Part shown: one piece after another, positions 10,161 to 22,175 of the stretch
Numbering within the stretch: the stretch's first letter is position 1
Layout: every line of letters starts with the position of its first letter
Assembly: GCA_037074615.1 (NCBI GenBank)
Contig: CM073524.1
Location: 17,995,406 to 18,059,405 of the forward strand
DNA: 64,000 nucleotides
Direction of reading: 5' to 3'
Source of the DNA: Leucaena leucocephala
Taxonomy: Eukaryota; Streptophyta; Magnoliopsida; Fabales; Fabaceae
Made by a program: the position numbers and the translations under genes
Notes under the pieces: model-generated
Database searches by the model: none
The model's input: the letters and a program-made list of their open reading frames with translations, nothing else
Told to the model about the DNA's origin: nothing

Positions 10161-10855
10161 ATGGCTAGACATAGATCCGGGTCTGAAACTACAGTAAACC
10201 AATGGGAGTTAAGACCAGAGGTTTCTAGTTTGGATAGTTTAGAAGAGGAGATAATGAGCATTGATTCTGATCCTTGGATATTTCCAGTAGTGAGTGACTC
10301 AGAAGTGGATGGTTCTTCCGTAGGATCAAATCTTGTGGATGATCAGGAGGTGATGGAGATAGAAGGCCCTATTCCTGCCATTCCCATAAGTGCGGTACCT
10401 TTAAATATAACAGACAGTTCAGGATCCAGCCAAGTACGTGATCAGAGTAATGCGCCAGGTCCCAGTAAGCCCGAAGTGACCCTAGTAGAGATACATTTGG
10501 GAAGTCGAATCGTAAGAATGATCCCAGGGAGGAACCTGAGTAGAGAACAATTTGAGATCTCGGTAGCATTAGCCCGACAGCTATATGGGCTGAGGCAGAC
10601 CCTGATCAGAAATATAGATCAAGGCTATATGGTTTATCAGAATTTCATCATAAGGGTGAAAGCCATATATCAAGCCTGGGATCCAAACGTGTTAACCTTG
10701 GGGCTTTGCTAGAAATTATGAATGATGTATTGCCGACTACTCCTACCTGGAGATCGGAGTTAGATCAATATTTTGATAAAGAACCATATTGTACTGTATT
10801 CGACTGGATCTACCTAGTAGGAGAATATATTAGAATAAAGTTTAAGAAAAATTAG
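10161..10855 (+). pseudogene. Extra ORF upstream of gag in element A (unknown product, frameshifted)
   Basis: An ORF of about 231 residues lies between the primer site and gag. It opens at ATG 10161 (MARHRSGSETTVNQW) and is uninterrupted to a one-base deletion near 10708, where element B has one more G; the downstream frame then runs to a stop at 10853-10855. The N-terminal third is acidic and serine-rich (SDSEVDGSS), followed by a proline-containing linker (PGPSKP). The C-terminal part is aromatic and more globular-looking (YQNFIIRVKAIYQAW, then PTTPTW). There is no zinc knuckle, protease or other motif I recognise. The same ORF sits in the same place in element B (38996-38301, minus strand), so it is a family trait rather than a chance ORF. 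It could be a leader protein or a Gag accessory; no function is claimed. Confidence 0.7.
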
Positions 10856-10989
10856 GGCAATATTTCCAATGTACAAAGGATCAGTACAGTAGCATATGTG
10901 TGACTGTGACATGTACCTTGTATGCTATGTTTGAAATGAAATGAGAAATGTTGTTTATCGCATTCCTTTCTATGTTATAGCATAACAAA

Positions 10990-11928
10990 ATGGTTCGAAC
11001 AAGAAGAACGATTCCAGCAGAGGAACCACAAGAAGCTGGAAATCTTAATCAACTAATTTTAGAACGGTTAGAACAACAACAAAAGATGATAGAAGAAATG
11101 AGAGCAGCTCAGGCACGAAATGAGCAGGAAAGAGATGCTGCCATAGCCGCAGTAGTGGCAGCAGCTGTAAGTAATTTAAGACCACCAGAGCCTTCAGGAG
11201 CGGCTGATAGAGAACCTGAAGGAATACAACAGCAAGCAGTTCAGCCCCAGAGACGGGTTGAATCGAGGGAGGAGGCAGTGGGTATCCAACAATGGATGGT
11301 TTGATTTTGCAAACACAATCCTCCATGGTTCGAAGGAACATTCGAAGTATAGAGAGCAGAGAATTGGTTCAGCAGATTAGAGAAGATCTTTAAGGTCCTC
11401 GACTGCCCAACTGAAACCAAGGCCCAAATGGCCATCTATCAATTAGAAAAGGATGCGGATAGATGGTGGAAGAATACAGAGTTACTTCTCCAAGCACGAG
11501 ATATTCCAATTACCTGGGAAGTATTTCTTGAGAAGTTTTACGAGAAATATTTCCCTCAATCCATCAGAGATGAAAGGGAGACCGAGTTCCTTGTACTGAG
11601 ACAAGGAGAAAAAGAAGCTTTTGACGAATATCTGGCTAAGTTCATCTGGCTATCCCAGTATTTTACGTATCTACGTCAAGTGGATGACGAGCGCTGGATG
11701 ACTGAAAGGATGATTCGGGGATTAAATTTCACGCTAAAGGAGAAGTTAACTCCGCAACAGTACAGCCAGTTTAATAAGGCTGTGGAAGCATGTCGAATTG
11801 TAGAAAACAGCATGAATCATCGAATGCTGTCCAGGTTGAGAAATAGGGATCAAGAGACCCCTGATAACGTCGGTCGAAATCAAGAAGCTGTAGGTGGGAG
11901 CGGCTATAAGAAGAGGAAGCAACCGTGA
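10990..11928 (+). pseudogene. gag: Element A gag (capsid region), with in-frame stops
   Basis: ATG at 10990 begins MVRTRRTIPAEEP, followed by a glutamine/glutamate-rich coiled-coil-like stretch (LEQQQKMIEEMRAAQARNEQ). The retrotransposon gag core follows at about 11400-11830 (WWKNTELLLQARDIPITWEVF, FYEKYFPQSIRDE, EFLVLRQGEKEAFDEYLAKF), typical of plant chromovirus Gag. Stops interrupt the single frame at 11302, 11350 and 11926. The frame continues directly into the zinc knuckle and protease, as expected for one Gag-Pol polyprotein. It is not functional as it stands. Confidence 0.9.
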
Positions 11929-12000
11929 CAGAACAAAACGCCAAATAGAGGAAATTTCCGCGGCAGGTCCAACAACAGGGATTCAAAGGCCCCAGTATGT

Positions 12001-15000
12001 TAAAAGTATGGAAAGAATCATGGTGATAGACCATGTTTAATGGGCCAGAATGTTTGTTACACCTGCGGAAAGCCTGGACATTTTTCCAGAGAATATCCTC
12101 AAGCCATAACTGATCCAAGGCCAAGGACGGCAGGACAAGTGTTTGCACTCACTAGAGAGGATGCGCAGCGATCACCTGAGATGATCCAAGGTACAATCTA
12201 TCTCAATGATCATGCTGTGACTGCTCTATTTGATTCAGGTGCAAGTCATTCCTTTATATCTTATGAATGTGCTAAATGCCTAGGCCTTCTGATTAGCAAA
12301 TTACGTTATGATATACAGGTGAAAACCCCCACCAACGCTAGAGTAATTACGTCTGATGCCTGTCTAAATAGTATTGTGCGTTATGAGCACTGCAGTACCA
12401 CCCTAGACCTGATTTGTATGCCTTTCTGAGAGATTGATGTCATACTCGATTTAAATTGGTTATCCTCCAATAATGTGATGTTGGACTGCAGAAACAAGAC
12501 CCTGGTTCTTGGTCCAAAGATCACTGATCGGAGCTCAGAAGTACGACTGAACTTCATCACAGAGGCTCAGGCAGAAAAATATCTACGGAAAGGATGTCAA
12601 GGGTATATGTTATTCTTTTCTGTTTAAACAGAAGTGGAAGAAGGCATCGAGGAGATTCCAGTAGTCAATGAATTTCCTGAAGTCTTCCCAAAGGAGATTC
12701 AGGGATTGCCTTCAGAACGGGAAGTGGAGTTTGCGATCATCATTATACCTGGAGCTGGACCGGTGTCAAAAGCCCCGTACAGGATGGCTCCCAATGAAAT
12801 GATGGAATTGAAGAAGCAAATTGAGGAGCTATTGGAGAAGGGTTTCATATGACCCAGTGTATCGCTATGGGGTGCTCCAGTACTATTCATCAAGAAGAAA
12901 GATGGCAGTTTAAGGCTATGCATTGACTACAGGGAATTAAATAAGCTTACGGTTAAGAATAAGTATCCTCTCCCCATAATTGATGACCTGCTAGACCAGT
13001 TGGCAGGAGCGAGCTTATTCTCCAAGATTGATTTGAGATCTGGCTATCATCAACTAAGGGTCAAGCCAGATGATATTCCAAATTTTGAGTTCCTGGTGAT
13101 GCCTTTTGGACTAACCAATGTACCTGCTATTTTCATGGACTACATGAATCGGATCTTCAGGCCTTATCTAGATCAGTTCGTTGTGGTCTTCATTGATGAT
13201 ATTTTGGTGTACTCCAAATCTCCAGAGGAGCATGAAAAGCATTTGAGGATTGTTCTTGGTACCCTTAAAGAAAAGAAGCTCTATGCTAAGCTGAGTAAAT
13301 GCGAGTTTTGGATGTCAGAAGTTAAATTTCTCGGTCATGTCATATCCCGAGATGGGGTAGCTGTGGATCCTAGCAAAGTTGAAGCAGTTTTGAGCTGGGA
13401 GCAGCCAAGGACAGTGACGGAGATTAGAAGTTTTCTCAGCCTAGCAGGGTACTACAGAAGATTTATTCAAGACTTTTCTCGAATTGCCTTCCCACTTACC
13501 AAGCTGACCAGAAAGAATCAGCAGTTTAAGTGGGATGAGAAGTACGAGGCTAGCTTCCAAGAGTTGAAGCAGAGATTAACCACTACTCCCATGCTAACTA
13601 TTCCAGACCCAACTCAGACTTACGTAGTCTACACTGATGCTAGCAAGCAGGGGTTGGGATGTGTGCTGATGCAGCAAGGTCGAGTAGTAGCCTACGCCTC
13701 TCGGCAGTTGAAGCCACATGAAGAAAATTATCCAACTCATGATCTGGAGCTTACGGCGGTGGTTTATGCCCTGAAGATATGGAAGCACTATTTATATGGA
13801 GCAACGATAGAGTTGTTTTACGACCACAAAAGCCTGAAGTATCTACAGGATCAAAAAGAGCTGAATGTGAGGCAACGGCGATGGATGGAGTTATTGAAAG
13901 ATTATGACTTTCAGATTAAATACCATCCAAGAAAAGCCAATATGGTAGCTGATGCCCTAAGTAGAAAGGTGGTGCAGGTTGCATACATGATGATAAAGGA
14001 GTTGGAATTGATAGAAGATATGCGCGATTGGAGCCCTCTATATCAAATGCAACTGACGGAGAATCCTTTTGGAGGAGTTCATGTCAGAGCTTGCATAGAA
14101 GATGAGATAAAAGAGGCTCAAAAGCAAGATAAGCTCGCAGCAATATTCAAAGACAAGCTGGAGAAGGGGAAGACAATGAATTTTGAGATTTCCCCAGACG
14201 GATTACTACAGTTTCGGGGAAGACCATATATCCCTAATGTTGTGGGATTAAGGGAAAGGATTCTGGAGGAAGCACATAAAAGTCGGTATACTGTACATCC
14301 AGGTATGACCAAGATGTACCATGATATTAAAAGGTTATTTTGGTGGCCTGGATTGAAGAAGGATGTTGTGACTTACGTATCTAAGTGCTTGACCTGCCAG
14401 AAAGTGAAAGTTGAACATCAAAAGCCAGCAGGAACATTGTAGCCTCTAGAAATCCCTGAGTGGAAATGGGATGGGATTACCATGGACTTTGTGGAAGGAC
14501 TACCCCTGACTCCAAGTAGACATGATGCAGTGTGGGTTGTAATTGATCGACTAACAAAGTCAGCACATTTTCTGGCAATCAATAAGACAGATTCTCTTGA
14601 AAAGCTGGCAAAGTTGTATATAAAGGAGATCGTTAGGCTTCATGGTATCCCGAGTAGCATTGTGTCTGATAGAGACCCTCGATTTACTTCAAATTTCTGG
14701 AGGGCTTTACAGGAAGAAATGGGCACTACTCTCAGATTTAGTACAGCTTATCATCCTCAAACAGATGGTCAATCTGAAAGAACAATACAAACGTTAGAGG
14801 ATATGCTGAGAGGATGTGTCTTAGATTTTAAAGGCAGCTGGGATATCCATTTACCCCTTATAGAGTTTACTTATAACAATAGTTATCAGGCCAATATTCA
14901 GATGGCACCTTTTGAAGCACTATATGGACGTAAATGTAGATCCCCCTTATACTGGCTAGAGTTGAGTGAGAGAAGAATGCTTGGTCCGGATATAGTGGAT

Positions 15001-15322
15001 CAAACTGCCGAACAAGTTGCGGTAATTAGAAAACAATTGTTGACGGCTCAAAGTAGACAGAAAAGCTATGCAGATGTCAGAAGGAAGCCGTTGGAGTTTG
15101 AAGAAGGAGAACATGTATTCCTTAAGTTAACTCCAACCACGGGAGCCGGATGATCGATTAAAGTGAAGAAGTTGCATCCAAGATAATCAGACCATTCCAG
15201 ATTCTCACAAAGATAGGAGCAGTAGCCTACAAGTTGGCTCTTCCTCTGAATCTCAGCTAGATACATGATGTGTTCCATGTTTTCCAATTAAAGAAGTATG
15301 TTCCAGATCCATCTCATGTGAT
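12001..15322 (+). pseudogene. pol: Element A pol: knuckle, protease, RT, RNase H, integrase (truncated)
   Basis: Order is Ty3/gypsy: zinc knuckle near 12055 (CYTCGKPGHFSREYP, final Cys replaced by Tyr); aspartic protease with DSG at 12232; reverse transcriptase with FIDD at 13189-13200; RNase H with YTDAS (Asp at about 13636); integrase HHCC finger (His433/His441/Cys463/Cys466 of the frame opening at 13000); then DDE core residues D2, D63 and E99 of the frame opening at 14482. All lie in the same frame as gag, with stops at 12001, 12427, 12625, 12850, 14440 and 15151. Relative to element B, RT has lost 27 bp (nine codons of the TAF-RTRYGH block) near 13081, and a one-base deletion shifts the frame near 15184. 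Coding sequence stops abruptly after KKYVPDPSHVI at about 15322, where LTR sequence begins; the chromodomain and polypurine tract are gone. Confidence 0.95.
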
Positions 15323-16780
15323 TAGCCAAAAATGGACTGATCGTCCAAAAGTTATAAAAATTCCTACCGGATACCCTAGAAATCAGATATAAGTAAGAAA
15401 TTACAGGATGATGCGCCCTTATGGGGCGAATGTCAGGAAACTGACAGAATACCGATAGGAGGTCTGTAGAAAAAGTTATTCACGAATTAGCAAATCCAGA
15501 CGGGAGTATGAGGCCTCCAGGGATCCGATAGGGAGATTTATTAGTATTTAAACTAAGACTGAATGAGGTCGGGTAATAACAGTCAGATGCCCGTTATGAC
15601 CCAAATGGCTTCCCAGACACAGTAGGGCAGTGTATCTGACAGACGGAGCCGGTGTCCGGATATGTGTGTAAACGGTGCATAATAGCTAAAATACTCGGTG
15701 AACATAGACAGGGGAGGATTCCTCGAAATACGTGCCATAAAGGTAATGGACCCAGAAAGGCCCAAAATTGGCGCCAACAAAGGCCCAATAAGACTCTTGG
15801 ACTGATAGGTAGGCCAGTGTCCGGCAGAACCACGGAAAAGTATAAAATTACGAAAATGCCCCTATGTAGTATTAAAGGGGTAGCAGGTGTGTGAAGGGCA
15901 TTTTGGTCATTCTGGATAGGCCTAGAGGCCAAGACAGATACAGACGAAGTTAACCAGAGTCATTATATGCCCTGATGAAGTACAGAAAGGTGTAAAATGA
16001 CGATTTTGTCCTTAGGGTTAAGATAGTGCATGAAAGGGCACCCAGGGTATTTTGGTCATTTCGCAGGGGATCTGTAATACCCAGTATTAGAATGTTAATG
16101 ATATAAAGGATCCAGATACTAAGTTCAAGGCCATAAGACATAATATGGGTTTTCAGAAAAATTAGATTCAGAAAACGGTCCAGTTTGCGAGGCGACGGAC
16201 CGGGCCGGTACCGAATTGGACCGGAAAGCTTCCAGAAGGCTTCTAGCTCCCTCCATTTGCGCCATGTGACAAATGTGTGAGGTGAGGTGTCCCATGAGGT
16301 GGCCTTGAATGATGTCATGGATGATGCAGTATAAGAAATAAAGAAAAATAGGAAATTCTGGAAAAACCAGGACCACAGGATCAGATGGCTTCAAAATTAC
16401 AAGAATGCCACTCCTCAAAACTATAAATACCCCCTAGCTCTTCATTCCCACGGCCTAAGGTGGTTTTAGAGTGATAAGGAAGTTCTTGAGAGAGAAAGTG
16501 AGGAAAAGAAAGTAGAAAGGAAGTTCTGGTGAAGTTGGAAGCAGTATAGAAGTTCTGGAGTTCTGCTTTTGAGGTAGTAACTAATCCTAGCTTTTATGTA
16601 ATGTCTTTGTGAATTGTTGTGCTATTGTTTGGTTTGATTGTTGTCTTATATGTTATGCTTGAAGCTCTATTACAATGCTATGATCATATGTTATTGAATA
16701 TTGAAGCATGCAGCATACTTATCTGTACACAATCACAAGCAAGCACTGCCACTCTGCATTACATATATTGTTATGATTGT
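15323..16780 (+). mobile_element. Element A 3'-side LTR, truncated, first part
   Basis: LTR sequence begins abruptly at a point equivalent to about 396 bp into the related LTR (compare 49268). The deletion thus removed the end of pol, the polypurine tract and the LTR start. The middle (about 16070-16200) resembles the LTR of element B, not element A's own 5' LTR. TATA box at 16422-16434. Interrupted at 16780 by a solo LTR; continues at 19456. Confidence 0.8.
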
Positions 16781-19455
16781 TGTAACATCCTGATTTTTGG
16801 TCTAGGTGAACTGGGAAGTAGTCTGATATGGGCAGGCCGCTAAACTCGTAGTCCTAGGGTGGTAATCTGATATGGGCGGATTACTTACCTGTATTTTGTA
16901 TGAATCTGAGGGATGAGTAAGTCCTTCAGGATTTAAAGATGAGTTAAGTCTTTAACCTACAGAATCGGGACAGTTCACCTAGGTTCAAAATGAGGAATGT
17001 CCTAAGTCTTAAGCCTAGGAATTCTGCAGGTAGCTTGATATGGGCTGGCTCCTGTGTAAGATAACCTGATATGGGCGGGTTGTCAAGCCTTTCAATTAAC
17101 AATGACTCCCGAAGAGTTTAAGGGATGAGTTATTGAAAGAGAATTTCTAGAACTTAAGATGAAGGATGAAAAGATGAGTAACAGGGCCAGAAAGAGAATG
17201 CAGGGGCAAAATCGTAATTATGGGAAAGATCGGGCAGGTAGCCAATGAGTACCATATTTTGTCAGAAAATAGAGAAAATTATGCTGATCATTTCACTGAA
17301 CTGTGAAATGTGTATATGAGGTCTCTATAGGTATGAAAGAATTAGAAATGTGACCAAGGGTAAAATGGTCATTTTTGAAAAGTGTGCGCGAGAGCGTACT
17401 TTCAGGCAAAAACAGCCCGATTTTGATTTGAGGTCCCGATTTTTCTGTAAAAATTCCTGAAGATGGGAATTTACAGTTATAATCGGTAAAGGAAATGTAG
17501 TCCGAATAGAGATGATCGGACTATGGCCAGAGGCCATACAGTGTTTTCTAAGGCCCATAGTGACACCAGGGAAGGCCAAGGCCCATAATATCAGTTCAGT
17601 GGTAAGAGGGGCCGGTGTCTGTGAAAAAGGTACAAAATGACGAAAATGCCCTTATGTTATAGAATAGCTGAAGTATCAGTAAAGGGTATTTTGGTCATTT
17701 GCCTAATGTTAGTCAGTCCAGACAGGGTATCTGGATAATCGACCAGGGTCAGAGAATACTTTGGTAAGATGGGAAAAGTCAATAATGCCCCTAGACCTAG
17801 TAAAGTAAAGAAAGAGAGACTAAGGGCATTTTGGTAATTTGCCAAGGGGTGTTTCTTGGGAATCGTGCCATCAGAGTACTTGGGCTAGATCAGAGACCCA
17901 AGATGATATTCCTAGGCCCAAAAACGTATCCCAGTATATATGTGGGAAAAAGTGGCATTAAAATAACGATTTAATGACTTTTCAGTAAAGTTACTCGGTT
18001 GGCACGATAACCGAGGAGGTGATCAGATAAAGTTCGGGACTTATCTGGATAGCATTGGAAGGCGTGAAAGGTCCCTTCCAGGTGCCACATGGCGCAATCT
18101 TAGAGGAAGAAGAAAAGTTAAGGACACGTGGCGCGATCTCAGCCGTTGATTCCGGTGCAAGACTCTGGAACTGTCTGGAAATACTGAGTCAGCTGATGAG
18201 GTGTCCCGGGATTTAGACATGTGAGAAATGTGCTGCTGAGGTGTCCGCTGAGGTGTCCACTGAGGTGGCACTGATGATGCAGTAAAGAGGAATAAAAGAA
18301 AATAGGAAATTCCAGGAAAAACCAGGACCACAAGTTCTTAAGGCTTCAAAATTACAGGAATGCTATTGAAGGAAACTATAAATACCCCCTCCCCCTCCCA
18401 TTTCATGCATCCCACGGTTTTGGGCAAGAAAGAGAGATAAAGAAGAGAGAGAAGGAGAAAGAAAGAAAGAAAGGAAGTTTTGGCGGAGCTAGAAGCAGTA
18501 TAGAGATAGTAGAGTTCTGCTAAGCTTTTGAGGTAGTAACTAATCCTAGCTTTTATGTAATGGCTTTGTAATTTGATGTGCTATTGTTTGGTTGGATTGT
18601 TGTCTTATATGTTATGCTTGAAGCTCTATTACAATGCTATGATCATATGTTATTGAGTATGGAAGCACGCAGCATACTTATCTGTACACAATCATAAGCA
18701 AGCACTGTCACTCTCCATTACATATATTGTTATGATTATTACTACTGAGATTCCCCCGAATCTCATTCCCCATATTTAACCCATTACAGGGAGATTATGT
18801 TGAAGTGAATTCTAAGAATTTTGAGAGACGCCGTTATACTGCCGAATTTAAGACTGAACATCGGAATATGATAAGTACTGTGTACGTATGTGCTGTCTAA
18901 GGAGGCTGGAAGTGAGTGGACCTAGCCGGTTCATCCAGTCTTTCCTGGGTACTACGTAGATTGGTAGTTCTCATGAGGGAATTACCGAATCAGTACAGTT
19001 CAGTTCTTTGTACAGATAAAGCCTAGCGGTTATGCTGCCGAATTTTAGGCAGGAAAAGATGTAATAGAAATATGAGAATTTTGTGTATGTTCTGTTGTAT
19101 GATATTTTATTATTTAATAATAAATATTGTTTGGCATGTTCAATTTGTGAATGGGGAATTAAAAGAGAAATTCGCAGGTCCTGAGGTAGCAGTGTTCTGG
19201 CCTCAGTTTGACCTAGTAAACGAAGGAGTTTGGCCACGAAATTTGGTGAGCCGGTTGTATACATTTGGGGCATTACGTAGATAGGTAATAAGCCTTGTTT
19301 GGATGTGTAGAATGAGATTAATCAGTTCTCAAAATAAAGGTTCAGAATAAGGAACTTAAGAGTAAAATTTTAATTTCTAGGCTTAAGTTAAGATATAATC
19401 GAGCTAATATTGCTTCCGCAAGTGTACTCTGAGGAGTCTAAGGGAGGATGTTTCA
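16781..19455 (+). mobile_element. Solo LTR (C type), TSD ATTGT/ATCGT
   Basis: Starts TGTAACATCC and ends GGATGTTTCA. Flanks ATTGT (16776-16780) and ATCGT (19456-19460) are a target duplication with one difference. The joined flanks rebuild the uninterrupted sequence seen at 50641-50677. It contains a TATA box (18377-18389), the conserved hairpin (18746-18765) and the module (18875-18996). No internal coding region remains, as expected after LTR-LTR recombination. Confidence 0.88.
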
Positions 19456-20442
19456 ATCGTTGCTACTGAGATTCTTTTGAATCTCATTCCCATATATAAC
19501 ATTACAGGGGAAGTTCTATCAAAATAAAATTTGGAAATTTTTAGAGACGCCGTTGTGCTGCCGAAATTCTGGCAACAAAGCAGGGACAAAGAAAGGAACT
19601 GATACGTACTGTGTACGTAGGTGCTGTCTAAGGAGGCTGGAAGTGAGTGGACCTAGCAGGTTCATCCAGTCTTTCCTAGGTACTTACGTAGAATGGTAGT
19701 TCCTACGGGAATTACCGAATCGGTACAAGATCGGTTACTTTCTACAGAAGGAATGTAGCAGTTATGCTGCCGGACTCTAGACAACGAAAAATGTGATAGA
19801 AATATGAGGATGTTAATCATGCACTGATGTATAACAGTTGATTATTTACTAATGATTGTTATCTGGCATGTTTGACTGATATGTGATGTATGTATGCACT
19901 AATATGTAAGGTTGGTTGCTGAAAAATGACTTTGTGAACAGTAATCCGTGGAGACCTATTGATGTTTGATAAATCATTAAAAATAGTAAATGGTTGAATA
20001 AATGTATGATATTTTTATGGTAAATATTGTACATACTAAGATTTAATTTGATATATAGACTGCTTCATTTGGATGTATACACGAAAAGATATAAATTGTT
20101 AAAGTTGGGACCAGAATGCTGGATTTAGGAGAAAATCACTGGATGAACAGTAAAGTTGAAACGTTGACCCACGTTGAATTTGTCAAGGAATGGTCAACCA
20201 ATTATTTTTCCCTGAAATATAATTAAGTTATTTTCATGTATCAATTTGAACCACTTCATTTCAATTTTTCTATAATTAGTTATGATTTTTCAAAGTCAGA
20301 TCACTCATCTGGAATTTGCCACAGTGAACAGTACCCGATAAGAATAAAATTCCAGATTAAGAGTTTAGACTTCAATGACCCTGAAAGTGGTTCTAAGTGC
20401 TACTGAATGGTCCTTAAGATATATAAAAATAAGGATGTGATA
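19456..20442 (+). mobile_element. Element A 3'-side LTR, second part
   Basis: Continues from 16780 with the hairpin (19467-19486, loop TTTT), module (19606-19726) and LTR 3' end GGATGTGATA at 20442, the same TA end as the 5' LTR at 10058. The bases after it (GAATA) do not match those before the 5' LTR (TCTTT), so no target duplication brackets element A. Confidence 0.8.
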
Positions 20443-21325
20443 GAATACGCATAAATAGGTCCAGAATTACCTCCCAAATTAGGCAAATTATATATCAAAA
20501 TAAAGCTCTTGATTTTAGGGATTTTTAGGAACAAACCGCACCTCAATCGGAGCTCCAACGCGCCTTTATGCGCCCCAAGAAGGAAAAATTCAGAAAAAAA
20601 ATAAAAAAACTGAACAAAGCCCACCTCAGCCTCTGGCGCGTGCATTAGACGCGATAGCCTAGTGCTGCCACGTGGCCACTACCACGTGTCAGTCACCAAA
20701 TTTTCCTCTTTTTTCTTAAATAAAAAAATAATAAAATAATTTTTTTATAAGAAACCCCCGCAGCCTAAATTTTTTTTTAAATGGGCCTACCCACTGTAGC
20801 CAAAATATTTTTTTATTTGATAATTGGACTGGGCTGGACGCAGCCCAGTCCGCAGAAGCAGAGCCCTCTCTGTGTTTTTTGGACAGATGCAAAATGACAT
20901 CGTTTAGGGGACAATTAAAATGACACCGTTTTGATCGTCCCTGACTTCCAGCCTGGTCACATAGACCCAACTAGAAAACAGGTCGGGTCTGACTAACCCG
21001 ACCCATTTTTCCTCCTTAACTTCTCCGTCCGACGTCCGATTTTGACGTTCTTGTGTCGTTTTCTTCATTTTTTTGTGCTTTACGCAATGGAACTAATTTC
21101 AAGACCTAAAAAAAATACTATTTTCTAATGACCCAATTTTGAAAACGAAGAAACTCTACGATAGACGATGAGTATTCTGCTATTTTATGGTTTGAATGCA
21201 TGCTCCATACATATTCTCATGAAATAATCACCTTAAAACTAAAATTAGCAACAGAACAGTGCATAACCAGAAAAACAAAAAAATAGAGAAGCATGCGGAA
21301 GCAAATAACTAGGCTATGATAACAC
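20443..21325 (-). mobile_element. Probable leader/internal fragment of a reverse Copia-like element
   Basis: No ORF is convincing. At 21307-21324 the reverse complement reads TGTTATCATAGCCTAGTT, a degraded initiator-Met primer site (TGGTATCAGAGCC...) directly next to the LTR at 21326-21721. Sequence to the left would then be leader or internal DNA of that element. It includes AT-rich and CG-containing tracts (about 20580-21010) with no recognised domain. Confidence 0.4.
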
Positions 21326-21721
21326 TGAAGGTTTTCGGGCGTACTTTGGATATTCTCTTGTTCAACGAGATACCCACAAGCAACCGGAGCACCTTATATG
21401 GACTCTGGTACGTTTCACAGCAAATGCATCCTGAGGAAGCAGAAATCGGGTCTCTGATGCAGAGAGGAAAGAAGAGGAACAGAGGAAGAAAAATCTGTCG
21501 CACACACATGTATGAGCCAAACTGCAGTCTCTCAATTAACTGTTCGACCACCCGCTTTGATGCCTTCACATCTGAAAAAAATGCATGCGTGGGAAGTTGG
21601 TTTCGGTCACTTCCATTTCCCTTGTTTTTATCCTTTCAATAATAAAAACCGTTCCTTCCATCTCTGCTTCTCATGGACTTGAGCCTAATCCACCATGGGT
21701 GGACTGACCCATTTCCTAACA
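21326..21721 (-). mobile_element. Short LTR (about 396 bp), reverse, Copia-like
   Basis: Read on the minus strand it starts TGTTAGGAAATGGGT at 21721 and ends CCTTCA at 21326, one base from a degraded primer site. Its small size and TGTTAG start fit short-LTR Copia elements. ORFs on both strands here (21316-21642 and 21309-21569) overlap each other and are not genes. Confidence 0.5.
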
Positions 21722-22175
21722 AACCCAAATCTTAACATGGATCCGATCTGGTATGTATCTCAGGTTTATACCCATTATTTTTTTACGTTGGTATCAAAGT
21801 CGTGCTGCTTTTGAGGTTGTGATTACATATTTTATATGAAAGCATGTCGTTATTATTATTCCTCTGCATAAGAGTTTATTTTCCCACGTTATGAAGCATA
21901 ATGTTTACTTTCTTCCGCAGCTCTGTTGATATGAGTTTATGAATAAACAAATACATGCTTCTCCTATATGCCATGCTATCGTACATGCCTATGTGAATAT
22001 TCATCCTTTGCATATATGCCATGCTGTTATATATATTTGTGATGAGATATATGATGTGGTGCTTTTCATGAACTTGAGTATGTTCTCTAGGAATATTTAA
22101 AAGATTGAATCTTTGTAATGCTTGAACCCTTATATGGTTTTGTTCCTATCAAAGTTCATATCTTTATACTCTTTT
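21722..22175 (+). mobile_element. Degraded Copia-like primer site and leader
   Basis: At 21789 TGGTATCAAAGTC resembles the initiator-Met primer site with mutations, followed by a leader-like sequence (GTGCTGCTTTTGAGG). Joined across the solo LTR at 22176-23691, the sequence runs to 23931. This would be a second Copia-like remnant on the opposite strand from the LTR just to its left. No domain supports it. Confidence 0.35.

Noticed and set aside
13594..13788. Antisense ORFs across gag-pol (also 11045-11341, 11771-12148, 34504-34798, 35336-35548)
   Set aside because: Shadows of the pol and gag frames on the opposite strand.
20443..21010. Possible host gene in the GC-richer stretch
   Set aside because: No long frame, splice pattern or recognisable protein; the context of retroelement remnants explains it better.
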